From an uncultured Bacilli bacterium (GTDB lineage Bacteria > Bacillota_I > Bacilli_A > RF39 > UBA660): a stretch of 50,244 nucleotides of DNA. The stretch spans positions 1 to 50,244 of the forward strand of contig CAKOLW010000008.1 in assembly GCA_934096405.1 (NCBI GenBank). Direction: 5' to 3'. The translations under genes were made by a program, and so were the position numbers. Below are positions 24,324 through 33,701 of this stretch, in pieces. Numbering within the stretch: position 1 is the first letter of the stretch; each line of letters begins with the position of its first letter. The notes under the pieces were generated by a model. The model searched no databases, was not told where the DNA came from, and saw only the letters and a list, made by a program, of their open reading frames with translations.

Positions 24324-25700
24324 ATGGATTTAAAAGAATTACATGAAAAGTATAGTGAATATCTTGATAAAGAAATTACTTTAGAAGGATGGATAAAAAA
24401 TCATAGAAAACAAAAAGACTTTGGATTTATTGATTTTTCAGATGGAACTTGTTTTAAAAATATACAGTTAATTTATACAAATGAATTAAGTGACTTTGAT
24501 GAAATCAGTAAATTAGCAATAGGAAGTGCAATTAAAGTTATAGGTACACTTATTAAGTCAGAAGGAAGTGGCCAAGAATATGAAGTTAAAGTTAAAACGA
24601 TAACATTACTTGGAGATGTGGCAGAAGATTATCCTTTACAGTCAAAAGGAAGACCAACTAGAGAATATCTAAGAGAAATTGCACACATTAGACCTAGAAC
24701 AAATTTATTTAATGCAGTATTTAGAGTAAGAAGTATTGCAGCTTATGCAATACATAAATACTTCCAAGAACATGGCTATGTATATTTCCATGCACCACTT
24801 ATAACATCAAGTGATTGTGAAGGAGCAGGAGAAATGTTTCAAGTAACTACTCTTGACTTAAACAAAGTAGCCTCAAGTGGAAAAGTAGATTACTCAAAAG
24901 ATTTCTTTAATAAGCCAGCTAACCTAACAGTATCTGGTCAACTTGAAGCCGAAACATTTGCCATGGCATATAAAAAGACATATACATTTGGGCCAACTTT
25001 CAGAGCAGAAAACTCAAATACTAAAACACACGCTAATGAATTTTGGATGATTGAACCAGAAGTGGCATTTTGTGACTTAGAGATGGATATGAACATAATG
25101 GAAGATATGTTAAAATATGTAGTAAAATATGTATTAGATAATGCTAAAGATGAAATGGAATTCTTTGATAAATTTGTAGAAAAAGGACTACTTGATAAAC
25201 TAAACAAACTAATTAATAGTCATTTTACTAGAATTGATCATGAAGAAGTAATAACAATACTTAAAAATGCTAATGTAAAATGGGAATTTACTCCAGAATA
25301 TGGAGAAGATATTGCTAAAGAACATGAAAAATATATAACTGAATACTTTAATGGGCCAGTATTTATAAAGAATTGGCCTAAAGATATAAAAGCATTCTAT
25401 ATGAAACAAAACTCAGACAATAAAACAGTTGCTGCAGTAGACTTAGAAGTACCAGGAGCCGGTGAATTAATGGGTGGTAGTCAAAGAGAAGAAAACTATG
25501 AGAAACTCGTTAATAGAATGAAAGAATTAAATATGGATCCTGAATCAATGAAATGGTATCTAGATTTAAGAAGATTTGGTGGATGCGTTCACTCAGGATT
25601 TGGAATGGGATTTGAAAGATTATTAATATATCTTACTGGTGTAGAAAATATAAGAGATGTTATCCCTTATCCAAGAACACCAGGTAATTGTGAATTTTAG
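24324..25700 (+). CDS. asnS: Asparaginyl-tRNA synthetase
   Basis: Class IIb synthetase. The N-terminal OB anticodon-binding fold (VTLEGWIKNHRKQKDFGFIDFSDG type block) is followed by the catalytic core: motif 2 region YTFGPTFRAENSNTKTHANEFW, EVPGAGELMGGSQREENY, and motif 3 SGFGMGFERLLIYLTG. The ending RDVIPYPRTPGNCEF is typical of AsnRS. At 458 residues it is complete. Controlled by the T-box upstream; GGAGG lies before the ATG. Confidence 0.98.
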   Translation: MDLKELHEKYSEYLDKEITLEGWIKNHRKQKDFGFIDFSDGTCFKNIQLIYTNELSDFDEISKLAIGSAIKVIGTLIKSEGSGQEYEVKVKTITLLGDVAEDYPLQSKGRPTREYLREIAHIRPRTNLFNAVFRVRSIAAYAIHKYFQEHGYVYFHAPLITSSDCEGAGEMFQVTTLDLNKVASSGKVDYSKDFFNKPANLTVSGQLEAETFAMAYKKTYTFGPTFRAENSNTKTHANEFWMIEPEVAFCDLEMDMNIMEDMLKYVVKYVLDNAKDEMEFFDKFVEKGLLDKLNKLINSHFTRIDHEEVITILKNANVKWEFTPEYGEDIAKEHEKYITEYFNGPVFIKNWPKDIKAFYMKQNSDNKTVAAVDLEVPGAGELMGGSQREENYEKLVNRMKELNMDPESMKWYLDLRRFGGCVHSGFGMGFERLLIYLTGVENIRDVIPYPRTPGNCEF

Positions 25701-25709
25701 GAGGTTAAA

Positions 25710-26066
25710 ATGAATATACAAGAAACAGAAATTGTAGGAATTAATTATACAAATAAAGTAACTATATATACTTTAGAAGGAAAAGATAACAAATATTATT
25801 TTAGTGTATTACCTTATTCTAAGGAATCAGACTTTATGTCTAATACATTTGGTGCAACTCATGACTTAAAATTAGGTAAAACTGCATATATTACTCTTAA
25901 TGATGATGAAGAAATAACAAGTATATCTTCTGAAAAAGAAACTTGTGTCTTAGATCTAATCGTAAATACAAAAGGTGAATACAAAAATAATAGTATATCT
26001 AATAAAGAAGAATTAGCTAAATTAATAAGATATGAAATAGAAAATAATATCAAATTAATAAAATAA
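25710..26066 (+). CDS. Hypothetical protein behind asnS
   Basis: A 118-residue soluble protein with a strong AGGAGG site 9 bases after asnS, so it shares the T-box-controlled transcript. The first half is beta-rich (NKVTIYTLEGKDNKYYFSVL, KTAYITLNDDEEITSISSE), the second helical (SNKEELAKLIRYEIENN). No motif, signal or membrane segment is recognised. It is followed by a clear terminator. I cannot suggest a function. Confidence 0.75.
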   Translation: MNIQETEIVGINYTNKVTIYTLEGKDNKYYFSVLPYSKESDFMSNTFGATHDLKLGKTAYITLNDDEEITSISSEKETCVLDLIVNTKGEYKNNSISNKEELAKLIRYEIENNIKLIK

Positions 26067-26074
26067 ATAAATTG

Positions 26075-26104
26075 GTACAAGACTTAAATGTTTTGTACTT
26101 TTTA
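26075..26104 (+). terminator. Terminator of the asnS operon
   Basis: GTACAA (26075-26080) and TTGTAC (26093-26098) form a short stem followed by TTTTTT. Confidence 0.75.
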
Positions 26105-26109
26105 TATAA

Positions 26110-26275
26110 ATTTGTTATAAAAATAAAAACATCATAAAATTTATGGTGTTCTTAAATTTACAACTGGAATTACTTATTACTCGCTAGCCACCCGGAAGTG
26201 AGAAACATTTACATTATGTTTTGTCTTTTAAAGTTCAATAATACACTATATATTATTATCAAAGGTCAATTAATA
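26110..26275 (-). ncRNA. Possible minus-strand small RNA before parE
   Basis: The 330-base gap between the 25710 gene and parE has no gene. On the minus strand AACACCATAAA (26153-26143) pairs imperfectly (one G-T) with TTTATGATGTT (26140-26130), followed by a T-rich tail, a plausible terminator. Upstream of it is an island richer in GC (around 26185-26215) with hairpin CTCACT...AGCGAG. A TTGACC element lies on the minus strand near 26271. This could be a small RNA. The boundaries are approximate and the family is not recognised. Confidence 0.35.
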
Positions 26276-26328
26276 AGTACAACAAATAGTACTTTTTACC
26301 GAAAAATAAAAACTTTGCTTGAATTTCT

Positions 26329-26357
26329 TTGAAAAACCTAAAAACTTATGTTATGAT
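26329..26357 (+). promoter_or_regulatory. Promoter of parE-parC
   Basis: TTGAAA (26329-26334) and TATGAT (26352-26357) are 17 bases apart, with TGT giving an extended -10. Confidence 0.6.
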
Positions 26358-26369
26358 AAATAGTGATGA

Positions 26370-26385
26370 TGGTAGTGCACTACCA
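26370..26385. promoter_or_regulatory. 16-bp perfect palindrome in the parE leader
   Basis: TGGTAGTGCACTACCA is a perfect palindrome lying between the predicted transcription start and the ribosome-binding site of parE. It could be a repressor site at DNA level or a stable RNA hairpin just before TAGGAGTG that affects translation. Confidence 0.5.
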
Positions 26386-26399
26386 GTAGGAGTGGTTAT

Positions 26400-28301
26400 A
26401 TGGCTTATGATGATAAATCGATAAAAATACTTGAAGGCTTAGAAGCTGTAAGAAAAAGACCAGGTATGTATATAGGATCAACTGATAAAAGAGGATTACA
26501 TCATTTAGTATGGGAAATCGTTGATAATGCAGTTGATGAAGCAATAAATGGTTATGGTAAACTAATAAAAGTAACATTAACAAAATCAGGTAGCATAAGA
26601 GTAAGTGATGAAGGAAGAGGTGTTCCTTGTGGTAAACATGAAAGTGGTAAATCAACACCTGAGGTAATCTATACTGTATTACATGCCGGTGGTAAATTTG
26701 AAACAGGAGAATATAAAGTAAGTGGTGGTTTACACGGAGTTGGTGCTAGTGTTGTTAATGCATTATCTAAAAAAATGATAGTTACAATAAATCGTGATGG
26801 AGGAGAATATCAAATATCATTTAAAAATGGTGGTAATGTAGATACTCCATTAAAGAAAATAGGTACGAGTAGAAAAACAGGAACAACAGTAGAATTTTGG
26901 CCCGATGATACTATATTTGAAACGACTAAATTTAGTTTTACTACAATAAGTGAAAGAATGCAAGAAAGTGCTTTTCTAATAAGTGATTTAACAATCGAAG
27001 TAACAGATGAAATAAATGATAGAAGTGTAAGTTATCACTATGACAATGGACTAGTATCTTTTGTAGAATACATAAATGAAAATAAAACTCCATTACATAA
27101 AACTATAGATATAAATGGAAATAAAAATGATATAGATATCAATATAGCGATGTGTTATACAGATTCTTATAATGAAAATATAATATCATTTGTAAATAAT
27201 GTAAAAACAATTGATGGTGGTACTCATGAAGTAGGATTTAAATCAGCTATTACAAAAGTATTTAATGAATACATAAAAAGCAATAACTTACTTAAAGGTA
27301 AAAATACAAGCTTAGAAGGATCTGATACAAGAGAAGGTTTAACTGCAGTAATAAGTGTTAAAGTACCAGAAGAAATACTTCAATTTGAAGGACAAACTAA
27401 AGGTAAATTAGGTACACCTAGTGCTAAAACAGCAGTAGAAAGTATAGTTTATGAAAAATTAAGTTACTACTTAGAAGAAAATAAAAGTGTTGCAAACTTA
27501 ATAATGGATAAAGCTCTTAAAAGTAAAGTTGCGCGTGAAGCAGCAAGAAAAGCGAGAGAAGAAGCTAGAAATGGTAAAAGTAAAAGCAATAAAGATAGAA
27601 TAACTAATGGTAAACTTACTAAAGCAAGTGGTAAAGATAAAACTAAAAATGAATTATTCTTAGTAGAAGGAGATTCAGCTGGAGGAAGTGCTAAAACAGG
27701 AAGAAATCGTGAAACTCAAGCAATCTTACCATTAAGAGGTAAAGTACTTAACTGTGAAAAAGCAAGTACTAATGATATAAATAGTAATGAAGAACTAAAC
27801 ACAATAATACAAACTATAGGCGCCGGTATAGGAAATGATTTTAATCCTAGTGATTCTAACTATGGTAAAGTTATAATAATGACCGATGCCGATGATGATG
27901 GAGCACATATCCAAATATTACTTGTAACATTCTTCTATAGATTTATGAGAGGTTTAATTGAAAATGGTATGCTTTATATAGCTAATCCACCATTATATAG
28001 TTTAGAAACTGGTAAAACTAAAGAATACATACAAACTGATGAAGAACTTAATGAGAAAAGAAAACTTATTAAAGGACAATATAAAATAAATAGATTTAAA
28101 GGACTTGGTGAAATGGATTCAGATGAATTATTTGAAACTACTATGGATCCTAAAAATAGAAGTTTAATAAGAGTAACAATAGAAGATGCTATGTTAGCAG
28201 AAAAAAGAGTAAGTGTACTTATGGGAGATAAAGTTGATCCTAGAAAAGAATGGATTAATGAAAATGTAGACTTTACTTTAGAAGATGATTTTAGGAGGTA
28301 G
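26400..28301 (+). CDS. parE: DNA topoisomerase IV subunit B
   Basis: ATPase subunit of topoisomerase IV, which unlinks replicated chromosomes. It starts MAYDDKSIKILEGLEAVRKR. The GHKL motifs are EIVDNAVDEAI, DEGRGVP and GGLHGVGASVVNALS; the TOPRIM domain shows VEGDSAGGSAK and MTDADDDGAHIQ. It is called ParE rather than GyrB because of STPEVIYTVLHAGGKF and the NELFLVEGDSAGG/GAGIGNDF blocks, and because its partner is ParC-like. At 633 residues it is typical. parC follows after 2 bases. Confidence 0.93.
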   Translation: MAYDDKSIKILEGLEAVRKRPGMYIGSTDKRGLHHLVWEIVDNAVDEAINGYGKLIKVTLTKSGSIRVSDEGRGVPCGKHESGKSTPEVIYTVLHAGGKFETGEYKVSGGLHGVGASVVNALSKKMIVTINRDGGEYQISFKNGGNVDTPLKKIGTSRKTGTTVEFWPDDTIFETTKFSFTTISERMQESAFLISDLTIEVTDEINDRSVSYHYDNGLVSFVEYINENKTPLHKTIDINGNKNDIDINIAMCYTDSYNENIISFVNNVKTIDGGTHEVGFKSAITKVFNEYIKSNNLLKGKNTSLEGSDTREGLTAVISVKVPEEILQFEGQTKGKLGTPSAKTAVESIVYEKLSYYLEENKSVANLIMDKALKSKVAREAARKAREEARNGKSKSNKDRITNGKLTKASGKDKTKNELFLVEGDSAGGSAKTGRNRETQAILPLRGKVLNCEKASTNDINSNEELNTIIQTIGAGIGNDFNPSDSNYGKVIIMTDADDDGAHIQILLVTFFYRFMRGLIENGMLYIANPPLYSLETGKTKEYIQTDEELNEKRKLIKGQYKINRFKGLGEMDSDELFETTMDPKNRSLIRVTIEDAMLAEKRVSVLMGDKVDPRKEWINENVDFTLEDDFRR

Positions 28302-28303
28302 TT

Positions 28304-30859
28304 ATGGCAAAAAAGACAAATGAATCAATCGTAGAAAAAATATATGACTATACCCTAGAAGAAATAATGGGTGATAGATTTGGAAGATATGCTAAAAGTA
28401 TAATTCAAGATCGTGCAATACCAGATGTAAGAGATGGGTTAAAACCTGTTCAAAGAAGAATCCTTTGGAGTATGTATGAATCTAAAAATACTTATGATAA
28501 ACCATTTAGAAAAAGTGCTAAAGCAGTAGGAGATATCATGGGACATTATCATCCTCATGGTGATTCTTCAATATATGATGCATTAGTAAGACTAAGTCAA
28601 CCATGGAAAATGAGAGAATGTTTAGTAGAAATACATGGTAATAATGGTTCAATAGATGGAGATGGTCCAGCAGCAAGTCGTTATACTGAAGCAAGATTAT
28701 CTAAAATAGCAAATGAAATGCTAAAAGATATAAATAAAGATACAGTAAAAATGACTCTTAACTATAGTGATGAAGACTTAGAACCTACTGTACTACCAGC
28801 ACATTTTCCAGCACTTTTAGTTAATGGTTCAACTGGTATAAGTGCAGGTTACGCTACTAACATACCACCTCATAACTTAAGTGAAGTAATAGATGCAACT
28901 ATAAAAAGAATAGATAGTCCTAATTGTAGATTAGATACAATATTAGAAATAATAAAAGGACCAGACTTTCCTACTGGAGGTGTAGTAGAAGGCAAACAAG
29001 GATTAATAGATGCTTATACAACAGGTAAAGGTAGAGTAGTATTAAAAGCTAACTATGAAATAATAGAAGAAAAAAATAAAAAACAAATACTAATAAAAGA
29101 AATACCTTATGAAGTATTAAAAGAATCATTAAAGAAAAAAATAGAAGACATAAAATGTGATAAAAAAATAGATGGTATAGTTGAAGTAATAGATGAATCT
29201 GATAAAGTAAATCTTGCTAGATTAGTAATTGAACTAAAAAAAGATGCAGATGCTAATCTAATAATTAACTACTTACTTAAAAATACTGAATTACAAATAA
29301 ACTATAACTTTAATGTAGTCGCTATTGATAATAAAAGACCTAGAGTACTAGGTATATTAGACATATTAGATGCATTTATATCTCATAAAAAAGAAGTAGT
29401 AATAAATAGATGTAATTTTGATTTAGAACATGCTAAAAAAAGAATGCATATAGTAGAAGGGTTTATAAAAGCATTAGATATACTAGATGAAGTAATAAAA
29501 ACTATTAGAAAAAGTAAAAATAAAAGTGATGCTATAGAAAATTTAGTAAAAGAATATGACTTTACTAATGAACAAGCAACAGCTATAGTAATGATGCAAC
29601 TATATAAATTAACAAATACTGATGTGACTGATTTAAAAAATGAATATGAAGAATTAATGAAAACTATAGAATATTTAAATAGTGTACTAAGTGATGAAAA
29701 CATATTAAAAGGTGTAATGAAAGATGAATTAAGACAAATAAAGAAAGATTTTGGTACACCAAGAAGAACAATAATAAAAGATGAAATAACTGAAATAAAA
29801 ATAGATGAATTATCTATGATACCTAAAGAAGATTATATAGTTAGCGTAAGTAAAAGTGGTTATATTAAGAAAGTTAGTATTAAGAGTTATAATGCTAGTA
29901 AGGATACTCCTTATGGTATTAAAGAAGGAGACTATTTATTAGGACTATATAAAATAAATAATATAGATACTCTAATATTAATAACTAGTCTAGGTAATTA
30001 TTGTTACTTACCAATAAGAGATATAACAGAAACTAAATATAAAGATATTGGTAAACATATAAGTAGTTATATTCCACTTAGTGAAGGAGAAGTAATAGTA
30101 AGTTCATTTGGAATAAAAGATTTTGATAATAGAACTATAACATTATTTAGTAAAGATGGTATGGTTAAAAGAACTGAACTTAATACATTACCAGTAACTA
30201 GATATTCTAAACCTATGACTATATTTAAATTAAAAGATAATGATTTAGTAATAGCTTCTAGTATTAATGAAGGTGATGTATATATAGTTACTAAAAATGG
30301 TTTTGCTCTTAAATTTAATAAAGATGAAATACCAGTAGTAGGACCTAAAGCAAGTGGAGTAAAAGGTATTAAATTAAATGATGATGAAGTAATAAATGGA
30401 TTTATAACTAATACTACTCATGAATATATAACACTATTTACTGATAAAAATACTGCTAAAAGAGTTAAATTAGATGAAATAGAATTCTCTAAGAGAAGTT
30501 TAAAAGGAGATAATATATTAAAGAGTCCTAAATCTAAAAAATATGATATAGTAAAATCTTATGCAGGTACTTCTAAAACTAATTATGGTATAATAACAGG
30601 AGATACTAATTTAATAAAATCTAGTGATATAAATATAATGGATAAGCAAAGCACAGGTAGTGTATTTGAAAAAACCAGTGTAACGGATGTGTTTAAAGAA
30701 GCTAGACTTAAAGTAATTGAAGATGTTACTAAAGAAGAAATAAAGGAAAATAAAGTAAAGATAATACCTAAAGAAGAAGTAAAAAAGGAAGAAAGACCTA
30801 AAGAAGTAGTATATGAAACAATGACTATGAGTGACTTCTTTGATGAATTTAAAATATAA
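28304..30859 (+). CDS. parC: DNA topoisomerase IV subunit A
   Basis: DNA-cleaving subunit of topoisomerase IV. The catalytic tyrosine lies in AASRYTEARLSKIA. The quinolone-resistance region reads HPHGDSSIYDALVRLSQ, with the serine of sensitive enzymes retained and Asp at the position often Glu. EIHGNNGSIDGDGPA marks ParC rather than GyrA. The C-terminal beta-pinwheel repeats are present from about residue 500, followed by a charged tail rich in Lys and Glu ending MSDFFDEFKI. At 851 residues it is slightly long for ParC. GGAGG lies before the ATG. Confidence 0.94.
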   Translation: MAKKTNESIVEKIYDYTLEEIMGDRFGRYAKSIIQDRAIPDVRDGLKPVQRRILWSMYESKNTYDKPFRKSAKAVGDIMGHYHPHGDSSIYDALVRLSQPWKMRECLVEIHGNNGSIDGDGPAASRYTEARLSKIANEMLKDINKDTVKMTLNYSDEDLEPTVLPAHFPALLVNGSTGISAGYATNIPPHNLSEVIDATIKRIDSPNCRLDTILEIIKGPDFPTGGVVEGKQGLIDAYTTGKGRVVLKANYEIIEEKNKKQILIKEIPYEVLKESLKKKIEDIKCDKKIDGIVEVIDESDKVNLARLVIELKKDADANLIINYLLKNTELQINYNFNVVAIDNKRPRVLGILDILDAFISHKKEVVINRCNFDLEHAKKRMHIVEGFIKALDILDEVIKTIRKSKNKSDAIENLVKEYDFTNEQATAIVMMQLYKLTNTDVTDLKNEYEELMKTIEYLNSVLSDENILKGVMKDELRQIKKDFGTPRRTIIKDEITEIKIDELSMIPKEDYIVSVSKSGYIKKVSIKSYNASKDTPYGIKEGDYLLGLYKINNIDTLILITSLGNYCYLPIRDITETKYKDIGKHISSYIPLSEGEVIVSSFGIKDFDNRTITLFSKDGMVKRTELNTLPVTRYSKPMTIFKLKDNDLVIASSINEGDVYIVTKNGFALKFNKDEIPVVGPKASGVKGIKLNDDEVINGFITNTTHEYITLFTDKNTAKRVKLDEIEFSKRSLKGDNILKSPKSKKYDIVKSYAGTSKTNYGIITGDTNLIKSSDINIMDKQSTGSVFEKTSVTDVFKEARLKVIEDVTKEEIKENKVKIIPKEEVKKEERPKEVVYETMTMSDFFDEFKI

Positions 30860-30863
30860 TATA

Positions 30864-30895
30864 AAGTTGGTAGGAAAATCTATCAACTTTTCTTA
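30864..30895 (+). terminator. Terminator of parE-parC
   Basis: AAGTTGGTAG (30864-30873) pairs with CTATCAACTT (30880-30889), with one G-T pair, and is followed by TTCTT. Confidence 0.75.
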
Positions 30896-30959
30896 ATTGT
30901 TAAATAAAATTTGTTTTATTTTTTCCAAAATTATGAGATAATTATATTAGTGATGATAG

Positions 30960-31838
30960 ATGAATTATTTAAATGATTATTATATATTTTTAAAGACAGA
31001 AAAAAAACTAGGAGACGCCACAATAGAGTCTTATAAATTAGATTTAAATAGTTTTAAAGATACTATAAATAAAGATCTAAATAAAATTACTACTGATGAT
31101 ATTTTAGATTATTTGTCTAAATTAAGAAAGGAATTAAATCCTAGAAGTGTCAATAGGCATATAAGTGCTTTAAAAGGATTCTATACCTATATGGTAGAAG
31201 AAAAAATAATTACAACATCACCACTTGAAAATATAAGTGTTCTTAAAACAGAAAAAAGTTTACCAAAATATTTAACGATAAATGAAGTGGATCAACTATT
31301 GAATTTTCCACTTAATACTGCATTTGATTACAGAAATAAAGCAATGCTTGAGGTAATGTATGCAACAGGACTTAGAGTAAGTGAATTAGTAAACTTGGAG
31401 TATTCAAATGTAGATTTATATAATAGTGTAATAAGAGTTAAAGGTAAAGGTAAAAAAGAAAGAATAGTACCTATTGGAGAAACAGCTAGTTACTATTTAA
31501 AAAAATATGTAGAAGAATATAGAAATCAACTTATAATAAAGGAAAAATATAATGAATTATTTCTTAATAATCATGGTAAACCAATAAGTAGGAATGGATT
31601 TAATTTTATATTAGAAAATATTAGAGTTAAAACTAAAATTGAAAAAGAATTAACTCCTCATGTTTTAAGACATAGCTTTGCGACACACTTATTAGAAGGT
31701 GGTGCAGATGTAAGAAGCATCCAAGAAATGCTTGGACATGAAAATATATCAACTACTAATATATATACGCATGTAGTTGATGAAATATTAAGAGAAAATT
31801 ATGATGCATATCATCCGCGTGCTAAAAAGGAGGAATAA
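30960..31838 (+). CDS. xerD: Site-specific tyrosine recombinase XerD
   Basis: Resolves chromosome dimers at dif with XerC. The N-terminal SAM-like domain (residues 1-90: YYIFLKTEKKLGDATIESY, NRHISALKGFYTYM) is followed by the catalytic domain: Arg in YATGLRVSELVNL, Lys in RVKGKGKKERIVP, HVLRHSFATHLLEGGAD, LGHENISTTNIYTHV with the nucleophilic tyrosine. At 292 residues it is standard. The position before deoB matches xerD (ripX)-drm in Bacillus, favouring XerD over XerC or a phage integrase. Ribosome-binding site weak. Confidence 0.92.
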   Translation: MNYLNDYYIFLKTEKKLGDATIESYKLDLNSFKDTINKDLNKITTDDILDYLSKLRKELNPRSVNRHISALKGFYTYMVEEKIITTSPLENISVLKTEKSLPKYLTINEVDQLLNFPLNTAFDYRNKAMLEVMYATGLRVSELVNLEYSNVDLYNSVIRVKGKGKKERIVPIGETASYYLKKYVEEYRNQLIIKEKYNELFLNNHGKPISRNGFNFILENIRVKTKIEKELTPHVLRHSFATHLLEGGADVRSIQEMLGHENISTTNIYTHVVDEILRENYDAYHPRAKKEE

Positions 31839-32999
31839 ATGATGTTTAAAAGAGTTTTTTTAATAGTTTGTGATAGTTTAGGAGTAGGAGAGGCAATAGA
31901 TGCTTCTATGTATGGAGATGCTGGTGCTAATACATTAAAACATATTACTGATGATGGAGTTTATAAACTACCTGTATTTGAAAAATTAGGATTATTAGAT
32001 TTAGTTAATAATGATAAAAAGGCAAAATTAGGTTACCATGGTATTATAGAACCTGCTAATAAAGCAAAAGACACATTAAATGGTCACTACGAAATGATGG
32101 GAATGGTATTAGACACTCCATTCAAAACATATCCAAATGGATTTCCCACACTACTTATGAGTGAAATAGAAAGAGTTACAGGAAAAAGTTTTATCGGAAA
32201 TTGTGTTGCAAGTGGCACTGAAATAATAAAAGAATTAGGGCCTGAGCATATGAAAACTGGAGCATTAATTATATATACAAGTGCTGACTCTGTATTACAA
32301 ATAGCTGCTCATGAAGATATAGTTCCTGTTGAAGAACTTTATGATGTATGTGAAAAAATTAGTAAAATTGTATTTAGAGAAGAATATAATATTGGAAGAG
32401 TAATTGCAAGACCATTTATAGGTAAGCCAGGAGATTTTACTAGAACAAGTAGAAGACATGATTTTGCTAAAGTTCCACCATTAAACTTTATGGATTTAAT
32501 GTATGACAAAGGACTTGATGTAATAGCAATTGGTAAAATAAAAGATATATTTGCTGATAAAAGTATTACTACAGGTGTAAAAACAACTGATAATATAGAT
32601 GGATTAATGAAATTAGTTGATTTTACTAGAACAGATTTTAATGGATTTTTATTCTTGAATTTAAATGATTTTGATACTCTTTATGGTCATAGAAGAGATA
32701 AAAAAGGGTATTTAAATTGTTTAGAAGAGTTAGATCATTATTTACCAATATTCTTAAATAAACTAACTAAAGATGATTTAGTAATATTTACAGCTGATCA
32801 TGGTAATGATCCAACGTTTAGAGGTACTGACCATACAAGAGAGAATGTTCCAGTATTATTCTACTCAAAGAAATTTGAATATTATGGTGCATTGCCTACT
32901 ACTAAAACATTTGCTAATATTGGTGCTACTATAATAGACAATTTTGGCATAGAAAACACATTAGGAATAGGGGAGAGTTATTTAAATAAATTAAAGTAG
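31839..32999 (+). CDS. deoB: Phosphopentomutase
   Basis: Interconverts ribose-1- and ribose-5-phosphate (and deoxy forms) in nucleoside salvage; alkaline-phosphatase superfamily. It starts FKRVFLIVCDSLGVGEA. The metal and active-site blocks are DAGANTL, DTLNGHYEMMG (phosphothreonine region), DFDTLYGHRRDKKGY, TADHGNDPTFRGTDHTREN and VPVLFYS. At 386 residues it is complete. GGAGG precedes two adjacent ATG codons. It abuts xerD directly. Confidence 0.97.
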   Translation: MMFKRVFLIVCDSLGVGEAIDASMYGDAGANTLKHITDDGVYKLPVFEKLGLLDLVNNDKKAKLGYHGIIEPANKAKDTLNGHYEMMGMVLDTPFKTYPNGFPTLLMSEIERVTGKSFIGNCVASGTEIIKELGPEHMKTGALIIYTSADSVLQIAAHEDIVPVEELYDVCEKISKIVFREEYNIGRVIARPFIGKPGDFTRTSRRHDFAKVPPLNFMDLMYDKGLDVIAIGKIKDIFADKSITTGVKTTDNIDGLMKLVDFTRTDFNGFLFLNLNDFDTLYGHRRDKKGYLNCLEELDHYLPIFLNKLTKDDLVIFTADHGNDPTFRGTDHTRENVPVLFYSKKFEYYGALPTTKTFANIGATIIDNFGIENTLGIGESYLNKLK

Positions 33000-33051
33000 C
33001 AAGTATTTATAAAAAATGATATAATACATCTTATGTGAGGGAGGTTTAATA

Positions 33052-33456
33052 ATGAAAAAAGATCTAAGTGTAAATACAATGATTAAACTAGAAGAAGAAT
33101 GTAGCAAAGTTATTACAGATTACGAAAAAGCAAATAACACGAAAGTCGGTTTAAATTATCCGTTTGAAAAAATTATCAATTACTATAAAGGAACTATAAA
33201 AGTAATAGATTTTAAAAATGAAAAAAATAATATTATAGTTATAAAAGAAAAAGATTCGTATAAAATTTATATTTCAAAAAAATATGCTGATTTAATTAAT
33301 CATTATGACTTATGGAATACTTTAATGAAAGGTATATTAGGTATTATAACAGGAGACATTGTAGAAAAGCAAAATGATGAATCTATATGGTATATAGGTT
33401 ATGATAAAACATATGATAATTACAATAGTTATATTAAAAAAATAAAGAGACCTTAA
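33052..33456 (+). CDS. Hypothetical protein, 134 residues
   Basis: A soluble protein with a good GGGAGG site and an extended -10 (TGATATAAT, near 33017-33025). The layout (helical start, then GTIKVIDF, IIVIKEKDSYKIYISKKYAD, LWNTLMKGILGIITGD) faintly recalls a degenerate IrrE/ImmA-like peptidase, but no HExxH is present, so this is only an impression. It ends at a bidirectional terminator. Confidence 0.7.
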   Translation: MKKDLSVNTMIKLEEECSKVITDYEKANNTKVGLNYPFEKIINYYKGTIKVIDFKNEKNNIIVIKEKDSYKIYISKKYADLINHYDLWNTLMKGILGIITGDIVEKQNDESIWYIGYDKTYDNYNSYIKKIKRP

Positions 33457-33471
33457 TCGTCTCTTTTTCTT
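33444..33471. terminator. Bidirectional terminator
   Basis: AAAGAGAC (33444-33451) and GTCTCTTT (33459-33466) form a perfect stem. A T-run follows on both strands, serving the 134-residue gene (+) and the RN-repeat peptide gene (-). It overlaps the stop codon of the former. Confidence 0.85.
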
Positions 33472-33473
33472 TG

Positions 33474-33596
33474 CTATTTACTTCTTGCTGAATTTCTTGA
33501 AGTGTTTCTAGCACTATTTCTAGATGTAGTATTTTTACATCTACTTGTATTTCTACTTCTAGAACTATTTCTAGATGTATTTCTAGCGTTAGCCAT
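33474..33596 (-). CDS. 40-residue Arg/Ser/Asn-rich repeat peptide
   Basis: On the minus strand an ATG 10 bases after AGGTGG opens a frame starting MANARNTSRNSSRSRNTSRC. It continues with further RNTSRNS-type repeats to RSK, with nine Arg, two Lys and no acidic residue. The frame is flanked by its own ribosome-binding site and by a terminator, so it looks real. Protamine-like composition suggests nucleic-acid binding, perhaps in the spore, but this is inference from composition. I do not recognise the family. The single cysteine near the middle is notable. Confidence 0.65.
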   Translation of the reverse strand: MANARNTSRNSSRSRNTSRCKNTTSRNSARNTSRNSARSK

Positions 33597-33701
33597 TCTT
33601 AATCACCACCTGTTATTATTATTACCAGCGATTAAAATATAATTCATATTTTATTTGGAAATATTTTACATAATCTAAACATATAATTAATTAGTGATAA
33701 T

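Noticed and set aside
26400..30859. Gyrase gyrB-gyrA instead of topoisomerase IV
   Set aside because: STPEVIYTVLHAGG in the B subunit and NNGSIDGDGPA in the A subunit are of the ParE/ParC type; recF and other gyrase neighbours are absent.
30960..31838. Phage or transposon integrase
   Set aside because: Length, motifs and position before deoB match housekeeping XerD; no attachment site or phage genes are nearby.
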